Part shown: piece by piece, positions 58,785-64,000 of the stretch
How positions within the stretch are numbered: position 1 is the stretch's first letter
Layout: each line of letters opens with the position of its first letter
Origin: PALSA-505 sp036501145
Lineage (GTDB): Bacteria; Actinomycetota; Actinomycetes; Streptosporangiales; Streptosporangiaceae
NCBI GenBank assembly: GCA_036501145.1
Contig: DASYAV010000105.1
Span: forward strand, 12,994-76,993
Reading direction: 5' to 3'
Length of the DNA stretch: 64,000 nt
Translations under genes and position numbers: made by a program
Notes under the pieces: model-generated
What the model was told of the DNA's origin: nothing
Database searches by the model: none
What the model saw: the letters and a program-made list of their open reading frames with translations, nothing else

Positions 58785-59315
58785 TCAGTCCAGGCGGCGG
58801 TACTGGCTGGCGTAGAAGACGAGCGGGCGGCCGGTGGTGCGCGGCGGGGTGACGCCGATGACCTCGCCGACGACGATGCTGTGGTCGCCGCCGTCGTGCA
58901 CCGCGGTGGTCCGGCACTCCAGCGCGGACAGCGCGCCGTCCAGGATCGGCGCGCCGGTCAGCGGGCCCGGGTGCCAGGCGACCCCGGCGAGCTGATCGGC
59001 CAGCGGCCGGCCGCGGGTGGCCAGCCAGCGGGACAGCTTCTCCGCGTCCTCGTCCAGCACGCTGACCGCCCAGCTGCCCGCGGCCAGCACGGCCTCGTGG
59101 AACCGGGCGATCTTCTCCGCGCAGAACAGCACGAGCAGCGGGTCGAGCGACACCGAGGTGAACGCGCTCACCGTCATGCTGTGCGGCACGCCGTCCAGGG
59201 TGGCCGAGACGACCAGGATGCCGGTGGCGAACTGCCCGGCGGCGCGCCGGAAGTCGGCCGGATCCACCTCCGGGCTGGATTCGCGGTCACCGGCGGCTGG
59301 GGTGGCGGCGGTCAT
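58785..59315 (-). CDS. Flavin reductase family protein
   Basis: A 176-residue FMN-binding split-barrel protein. The signature FRRAAGQFATGILVVSATLDGVPHSMTVSAFTSVSLDPLLVLFCAEKIARFHEAVL is that of flavin reductase/monooxygenase small subunits (HpaC-like). It would supply reduced flavin to a partner monooxygenase, which is not adjacent. ATG 59315 overlaps the stop of the DUF6113-like gene (ATGA), so the two are coupled. The open frame to 59801 is a shadow. Confidence 0.9.
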   Translation of the reverse strand: MTAATPAAGDRESSPEVDPADFRRAAGQFATGILVVSATLDGVPHSMTVSAFTSVSLDPLLVLFCAEKIARFHEAVLAAGSWAVSVLDEDAEKLSRWLATRGRPLADQLAGVAWHPGPLTGAPILDGALSALECRTTAVHDGGDHSIVVGEVIGVTPPRTTGRPLVFYASQYRRLD

Positions 59316-59776
59316 GCCGCGGGACCGTTCCGGCCGCCCCCGGCGCCGCCGGTCACCCGGCGGCCGGCGGTGACGAACGCGGATCCCACGCCGAGCAGCG
59401 CACCGACCGAACCGCCGTACAGGTACCACTCGCCGGCGCTGGTGCTCGCGATGATCACGCTGCCCCCCGAGCTGGGCATGGCCAGCACGAACGAGGCCAC
59501 GAACCAGCCGATCGCGGGGAGCAGCGCGCCCGGCAGGCCGCGCATGGCCCACCCGGCCAGCACGCAGGTGACCAGGATGCCCAGCGCGAAGGCGATCGCG
59601 CCGAGCGGGACGCTGCCCAGCATCGCCCGGCTGTAGTGGAACGAGCCGAGCAGCCCTTCGGCCAGGCCGAGCAGGAACAGGGCCACGTACGCGCCGGCGC
59701 TGACGACGGTGCCCGCGGACACGGCCGGCCGCCGGGCCGGTGACGGCGGCTGCGCCGACGGCTGCGTGATCCCCAC
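59312..59776 (-). CDS. Four-helix membrane protein (DUF6113-like)
   Basis: A 154-residue membrane protein with four hydrophobic helices (about 28-45, 57-78, 83-100, 118-137) and Pro-rich ends. I recall small actinobacterial proteins of this type, named DUF6113, next to mshB; function unknown. Coupled downstream to the flavin reductase; 62 bp after mshB on the same strand, so it may be in the mshB transcript. Confidence 0.7.
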   Translation of the reverse strand: MGITQPSAQPPSPARRPAVSAGTVVSAGAYVALFLLGLAEGLLGSFHYSRAMLGSVPLGAIAFALGILVTCVLAGWAMRGLPGALLPAIGWFVASFVLAMPSSGGSVIIASTSAGEWYLYGGSVGALLGVGSAFVTAGRRVTGGAGGGRNGPAA

Positions 59777-59838
59777 GGGCAGCAGGGTATCTCGCGGCCA
59801 TCCTGGCTGTTCTGCCCCCCGCCGGCCGTGGCCGGGCG

Positions 59839-60657
59839 CTACCTGAGACCGGCGAACAGGTCCCGCTCCCGGCCGTCCGGCCCGTTGCCCGGGCCGCGCG
59901 GGCCGGCCAGCAGCGTGTAGAACTCCCGGCCGAGCAGCGGGTGTGGCACCCCGTTGGACAGCGCGAAGCGGCTGCCTTCCACGGTGATCTGGGTGGCGTG
60001 CGCGCGCATCGCGGCGATCTTGGCCGGCAGGTAGGAGGTGGCGCCGATCTCGGTGGTCGCCCCGGCCGCGTCGGGCGCCGCGGCCGCGTACAGCTTGGCC
60101 ACCCGGTGCGGGCCGGCCGCGGCGAGCTCGAAGGCGCGCCCGGTCACCCGGTGTGCCTGGATGTGGTCGGGGTGGCCGTAGCCGCCGTTACTGTCGTAGC
60201 TCACCAGCACCTGCGGCCTGACCTCGGCGATCACCGCGGCCAGCGCGGCCGCGGCCTCGTCGATGCCGGCCCGCCAGAAGCAGCGCGGGTCGTCGTTGCC
60301 CGCGGTGCCGATCATGCCGGAGTCGCGCCACCGCCCGGCGCCGCCGAGAAAGCGGTGGTCGTCCACGCCGAGCGCGGCGCAGGCCGCGTCCAGCTCGCCG
60401 ATCCGGAACTCCCCCAGCCGGTCCTCCCGGTCGGCGGCCAGGTGGGCCAGGCCGGGCGGGATGATCTCGCCGAGCTCGCCCAGCGTGCACGTGACAAGGG
60501 TCACCCGCGCGCCCTGCGCGGCGTACCGGGCCATGGTGGCGCCGGTGCCGATCGACTCGTCGTCGGGGTGCGCGTGCACCAGCAGCAGGCTGCGGCCGGC
60601 CGGCGGAACCGGGTGGTCGGCCGTGGCAGCCGGGCGGTCAGCGGGGAAGTCAGCCAT
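59839..60657 (-). CDS. mshB: GlcNAc-inositol deacetylase of mycothiol biosynthesis
   Basis: Zinc deacetylase that converts GlcNAc-Ins to GlcN-Ins, the second enzymatic step to mycothiol. The 272-residue PIG-L-family protein has LLVHAHPDDESIGTGATMARYAAQGARVTLVTCTLGELGEI, with the A-H-P-D-D-E zinc motif, and SYDSNGGYGHPDHIQAHRVTGRAF with the second H-P-D-H. MshB is distinguished from the related Mca by this size and by the 'GGYGHPDH' context, but Mca cannot be fully excluded. Divergent from the Sdh operon. Confidence 0.88.
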   Translation of the reverse strand: MADFPADRPAATADHPVPPAGRSLLLVHAHPDDESIGTGATMARYAAQGARVTLVTCTLGELGEIIPPGLAHLAADREDRLGEFRIGELDAACAALGVDDHRFLGGAGRWRDSGMIGTAGNDDPRCFWRAGIDEAAAALAAVIAEVRPQVLVSYDSNGGYGHPDHIQAHRVTGRAFELAAAGPHRVAKLYAAAAPDAAGATTEIGATSYLPAKIAAMRAHATQITVEGSRFALSNGVPHPLLGREFYTLLAGPRGPGNGPDGRERDLFAGLR

Positions 60658-60796
60658 GCGGCAGAGAGTAACGGCCCAATGTAGCCAGAGTCACACGCTG
60701 GAATGGTGCCCCTGCTACCACACGTGAGGTGGGATGGGAATAGGTTGATCGGCAGCGCAGCCGGTGGCCGCGCGTACGCAGCAAGGACATTCGGGC

Positions 60797-61597
60797 ATGA
60801 CAACGGTTACCCCGGCAAGATCCCGGGCGCAGATCCCGGACAAGACACTCCGCACGGACCCCTGGTGGCGCAGGTCCGCGGTCGTCGCCACACTGCTGAC
60901 CATCTGGGTGGTCTACGCGACCGTTCACGTGTTCATCGGGCACTGGTACTGGGTGCCGCAGGACCACTATCTGACGCCGTTCTACTCGCCGTGCATCAGC
61001 GGCGAGTGCGCGCCGGGCTCGAGCGTTCTGGGGCAGTGGTTCGGGGCGGTGCCGCCGATCATCCCGTACGCGCTGGTGTCGCTGCCGTTCGTGCTCGGCT
61101 TCCGGCTCAGCTGCTACTACTACCGCGGGGCCTACTACCGGGCGTTCTGGCAGGCGCCGTCCGCGTGCGCGGTGCGCGAGCCGCACAAGTCCTACACCGG
61201 CGAGACCCGGCTGCCGCTGATCATGCAGAACCTGCACCGGTACTTCTTCTACCTGGCGTTCCTGATCGCGATCCTGCTGACCTACGACCTGGCGCAGGCG
61301 TTCCGCGGCCCCGACGGCAACTTCGGTTTCGGGCTGGGCTCACTGATCATGCTGGTGAACGTCATCTTCATCTGGGCGTACAGCTTCTCCTGCCACTCCT
61401 GCCGGCATATCTTCGGCGGCAGGATGAAGCACTTCTCGAAGCATCCGGCCCGATACTGGATCTGGACCCAGGTGTCCAAGCTGAACACGCGGCACATGCA
61501 GTTCGCATGGATCTCTCTCGGCACGCTGATGCTGACGGACCTGTACATCTGGCTGGTGTCGGCCGGAGTGTTCAGCGATCCGCGGATCTTCAACTGA
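60797..61597 (+). CDS. sdhC: Succinate dehydrogenase membrane anchor (Sdh1-type cytochrome b subunit)
   Basis: A 266-residue integral membrane protein with about five hydrophobic segments (WWRRSAVVATLLTIWVVYATVHVFI, IPYALVSLPFVLGF, YFFYLAFLIAILLTYDLAQAF, LIMLVNVIFIWAYSFSCHSCRHIF and FAWISLGTLMLTDLYIWLVSAGVF). It carries His residues suited to heme (for example NLHRYFFY and CHSCRHIFGG). It corresponds to the anchor of the actinobacterial Sdh1 complex (M. tuberculosis Rv0249c type), not the classical SdhC/D pair. First gene of the operon; ATG 60797. Confidence 0.85.
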   Translation: MTTVTPARSRAQIPDKTLRTDPWWRRSAVVATLLTIWVVYATVHVFIGHWYWVPQDHYLTPFYSPCISGECAPGSSVLGQWFGAVPPIIPYALVSLPFVLGFRLSCYYYRGAYYRAFWQAPSACAVREPHKSYTGETRLPLIMQNLHRYFFYLAFLIAILLTYDLAQAFRGPDGNFGFGLGSLIMLVNVIFIWAYSFSCHSCRHIFGGRMKHFSKHPARYWIWTQVSKLNTRHMQFAWISLGTLMLTDLYIWLVSAGVFSDPRIFN

Positions 61598-61610
61598 GGG
61601 AGGCGGCGTC

Positions 61611-63533
61611 ATGACGGATGACATCAAGCGGTACACCTTCGACGTCGTGGTCATCGGCGCGGGCGGCTCCGGGCTGCGCGCGGCGGTCGAGGCCAGGCTG
61701 CGCGGCAAGAAGACGGCGGTCATCTCCAAGTCCCTGTTCGGCAAGGCGCACACGGTGATGGCCGAGGGCGGCGCCGCCGCGGCCATGGGCAACATGAACC
61801 CCCGCGACAGCTGGCAGGTGCACTTCCGCGACACGATGCGCGGCGGCAAGTTCCTGAACAACTGGCGGATGGCCGAACTGCACGCCAAGGAGGCGCCGGA
61901 CCGGGTCTGGGAACTCGAGGCCTGGGGCGCACTGTTCGACCGGACCAAGGACGGCAAGATCAGCCAGCGCAACTTCGGCGGTCACGAATACCCCCGCCTC
62001 GCGCACGTCGGCGACCGGACCGGCCTGGAGATGATCCGCACCCTGCAGCAGCGGGTGGTCGCCCTGCAGCAGGAAGACGCGAAGGAACTCGGCGACCCTG
62101 AGGCCATGATCAAGGTGTTCGCGGAGACCACGGTCACCAGGCTGGTGAAGGACGGCGACCGGATCGCGGGAGCCTTCGGCTACTTCCGTGACCGCGGGCA
62201 GTTCGTGCTGTTCGACGCGCCCGCGGTCGTGCTGGCCACCGGCGGCATCGGGAAGACCTTCAAGGTCAGCTCGAACTCCTGGGAGTACACCGGGGATGGG
62301 CACGCGCTCGCCCTGCTGGCTGGCGCGAAGCTGCTGAACATGGAGTTCGTCCAGTTCCACCCGACGCACATGGTGTGGCCGCTGTCGGTCCGTGGGCTGC
62401 TGGTCACCGAATCGGTCCGCGGGGACGGCGGCGTGCTGCGCAATTCCGAGGGCAAGCGTTTCATGTTCGGCTACGTGCCGGACGTGTTCCGCGCCCAGTA
62501 CGCGGAGACCGAGGAAGAGGCCGACCGCTGGTACTCCGACCCTGACCACAACCGGCGCCCGCCGGAGCTGCTGCCCCGCGACGAGGTGGCCCGCGCGAAC
62601 AATGCCGAGGTGAAGGCGGGCCGCGGGTCACCGCATGGCGGCGTGTTCCTGGACATCGCGTCCCGGCTGCCCGCCGAGGAGATCCTGCGTCGGCTGCCGT
62701 CCATGTACCACCAGTTCAAGGAGCTGGCCGACGTGGACATTACCAAGGAGCCGATGGAGGTCGGCCCGGCCCAGCACTACGTGATGGGCGGGGTGGAGGT
62801 GGACCCGGACACCGGGGCGTCCAGCGTCCCTGGCCTGTACGGGGCCGGCGAGGTGACCGGCGGCATGCACGGCTCCAACCGGCTGGGCGGCAACTCCCTC
62901 TCCGACCTGCTCGTCTTCGGCCGCCGGGCCGGGATGGGCGCTGCGGAGTACGTGGACGGCCTGGACAGCAAACGGCCGGTGGTATCCGACGCCGATGTGG
63001 CTGAGGCGCAGGCCGAGGCGGTGGCCCCGCTGGAGCGGGCTGGCGGCGAGAACCCCTATACGGTGCACGCCGAGGTCCAGCAGACCATGAGCGACCTGGT
63101 CGGCATCATCCGCCGGGAGGACGAGATTAAGGCCGCCCTCGCCGAGCTGGAGAAGTTGCGCGAACGGGCCGCCCAGGTCAGCGCGGAGGGCGGCAGCTCC
63201 TACAACCCGGGCTGGCACCTGGCCCTGGACCTGCGCAACATCATGCTGATCGCGGACTGCGTGGCCCAGGCCGCGCTGGAGCGGCAGGAAAGCCGTGGCG
63301 GGCACACCCGGGACGACTTCCCCGGGATGTCTCCGGAATGGCGCAAGCTCAACCTGGTCGTAGCGCTGGACGGCGACCGGGTGGTGCTCAGCCGGCAGCC
63401 CATTCCCCCCATGCGCGACGACCTGATCACCCTGTTCGACCGCGACGAGCTGAAGAAGTACCTGACCGAAGAGGAACTGGGCAGGCTGCCTGCCGAGTCC
63501 GCGGACCAGGCCGCGCCAGAGGAGACACACTGA
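61611..63533 (+). CDS. sdhA: Succinate dehydrogenase/fumarate reductase flavoprotein subunit
   Basis: A 640-residue catalytic subunit. The FAD fold is FDVVVIGAGGSGLRAAVEARLRGKKTAVISKSLFGKAHTVMAEGG, with covalent-flavin His in the GKAHTVMAEGG motif. The substrate loop is FVQFHPTHMVWPLSVRGLLVTESVRGDGGVLRN, and QHYVMGGVEVDPDTGASSVPGLYGAGEVTGGMHGSNRLGGNSLSDLLVFGRRAG is intact. It oxidises succinate and passes electrons to SdhB. Starts 13 bp after sdhC; its stop overlaps the sdhB start by one base (TGATG). Confidence 0.95.
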   Translation: MTDDIKRYTFDVVVIGAGGSGLRAAVEARLRGKKTAVISKSLFGKAHTVMAEGGAAAAMGNMNPRDSWQVHFRDTMRGGKFLNNWRMAELHAKEAPDRVWELEAWGALFDRTKDGKISQRNFGGHEYPRLAHVGDRTGLEMIRTLQQRVVALQQEDAKELGDPEAMIKVFAETTVTRLVKDGDRIAGAFGYFRDRGQFVLFDAPAVVLATGGIGKTFKVSSNSWEYTGDGHALALLAGAKLLNMEFVQFHPTHMVWPLSVRGLLVTESVRGDGGVLRNSEGKRFMFGYVPDVFRAQYAETEEEADRWYSDPDHNRRPPELLPRDEVARANNAEVKAGRGSPHGGVFLDIASRLPAEEILRRLPSMYHQFKELADVDITKEPMEVGPAQHYVMGGVEVDPDTGASSVPGLYGAGEVTGGMHGSNRLGGNSLSDLLVFGRRAGMGAAEYVDGLDSKRPVVSDADVAEAQAEAVAPLERAGGENPYTVHAEVQQTMSDLVGIIRREDEIKAALAELEKLRERAAQVSAEGGSSYNPGWHLALDLRNIMLIADCVAQAALERQESRGGHTRDDFPGMSPEWRKLNLVVALDGDRVVLSRQPIPPMRDDLITLFDRDELKKYLTEEELGRLPAESADQAAPEETH

Positions 63534-64000
63534 TGGGCTACAAGGCAAAGCTGCGGGTATGGCGCGGCGACGCCGGCCAGGGCGGGCTGGCCGACTACAC
63601 GGTCGAGGTCAACGACGGCGAGGTCATCCTCGACGTCCTGCACCGGCTGCAGGCTACCCAGACCGGTGACCTGGCGGTCCGCTGGAACTGCAAGGCCGGC
63701 AAGTGCGGCTCCTGCTCCATGGAGATCAACGGCCGGCCCCGGCTGTCCTGCATGACCCGGATGTCGGTCTACGCCGAGGACGAGACGCTCACCATCACCC
63801 CGCTGCGCACCTTCCCGGTGATCCGGGACCTGGTCACCGACGTGTCGTTCAACTACGCCAAGGCCCGGGAGATCCCCTCGTTCACCCCGGACCCGTCGAT
63901 CGGGCTGGGCGAGTTCCGGATGCAGCAGGTCGACGTGCAGCGGTCCCAGGAGTTCCGCAAGTGCATCGAGTGCTACCTGTGCCAGAACACCTGCCACGTG
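63533..64000 (+). CDS. sdhB: Succinate dehydrogenase iron-sulfur subunit, N-terminal part
   Basis: The first 156 codons; the gene runs off the right edge. The N-terminal ferredoxin domain binds a 2Fe-2S cluster through RWNCKAGKCGSCSMEINGRPRLSC (C-x4-C-x2-C...C). The C-terminal domain begins at CIECYLCQNTCHV, the first ligands of the 4Fe-4S/3Fe-4S clusters. It conducts electrons from SdhA to the membrane anchor. Length in the family is about 245-260 residues. Confidence 0.94.
   Translation, partial: MGYKAKLRVWRGDAGQGGLADYTVEVNDGEVILDVLHRLQATQTGDLAVRWNCKAGKCGSCSMEINGRPRLSCMTRMSVYAEDETLTITPLRTFPVIRDLVTDVSFNYAKAREIPSFTPDPSIGLGEFRMQQVDVQRSQEFRKCIECYLCQNTCHV

Noticed and set aside
1..64000. tRNA genes, insertion sequences, integrases or toxin-antitoxin pairs
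   Set aside because: I looked through the intergenic gaps for T-loop sequences, terminal repeats and transposase or integrase motifs and found none.

Overview
The window is very GC-rich DNA from a mycothiol-producing actinomycete, probably a soil filamentous lineage near Streptosporangiales or Streptomycetales. The evidence is mshB, a sigE/anti-sigma pair, TatB, a probable DasR operator at nagA, several actinobacteria-restricted DUF families (DUF3107, DUF3117, and probably DUF6758, DUF6912, DUF6113), frequent GTG starts and 4-bp start/stop overlaps. The order-level placement is inference. I see no tRNA, rRNA, CRISPR array, insertion sequence or prophage; this looks like chromosomal core DNA with small accessory patches.

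Layout. 1-3.1 kb (minus): the 5' end of a probable large NAD-glutamate dehydrogenase, tryptophan 2,3-dioxygenase, and a Tat-exported PHP-domain protein whose frame runs on into tdo. 3.1-7.7 kb (minus): a complete sulfonate-sulfur operon, ssuCBADE, behind a good promoter. 8-24.6 kb: CocE-type hydrolase, GNAT, HAD, a solitary Vsr endonuclease, PruA, a penicillin-binding protein with a possible switching leader, an MFS exporter with its ArsR-type regulator and a perfect 26-bp operator palindrome, a decayed beta-lactamase-like gene, a kinase-like protein, and a nagA/SIS amino-sugar operon behind a DasR-like site. 24.9-36.4 kb: flavoprotein disulfide reductase, TetR, DUF3107, MiaE-like ferritin fold, DEAD-box helicase, lipase-like hydrolase, RecB-type nuclease, metallo-hydrolases, MarC, DUF6758, a secreted beta-propeller and a Nudix hydrolase.

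36.4-42.6 kb: a CitE-like lyase pseudogene, mrp, tatB, then sigE, anti-sigma and an RseB-like protein (minus), with a divergent O-methyltransferase and DUF3117. 42.9-49 kb: PaaX regulator with an enoyl-CoA hydratase, a GlxA-type regulator, a saccharopine-dehydrogenase-like protein, 3-methyladenine glycosylase, a DivIVA-like membrane protein, a DHPS-like remnant and a LOG-family protein. 49-56.4 kb: dapD, a GbsR/MarR-type regulator with a large operator palindrome coupled to a DrrAB-type exporter, a cell-wall-lytic-like membrane protein, ferredoxin fdxA, dapC with an apparent CTG start, and cysS. 56.7-64 kb: ddaH-rocD for (methyl)arginine and ornithine catabolism, a flavin reductase, DUF6113, mshB, and a three-gene succinate dehydrogenase operon cut by the window edge.

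Links between genes: RocD makes glutamate semialdehyde, which PruA (12.1 kb) oxidises to glutamate, the substrate of the probable glutamate dehydrogenase at the left edge. DapD and DapC are consecutive steps of lysine/diaminopimelate synthesis. NagA and the SIS protein process amino-sugar phosphates under probable DasR control. The most notable observations are three damaged genes, two probable CTG starts, several near-perfect operator palindromes, and a possible alternative-hairpin leader on the PBP gene. No clearly new multi-gene system was found.
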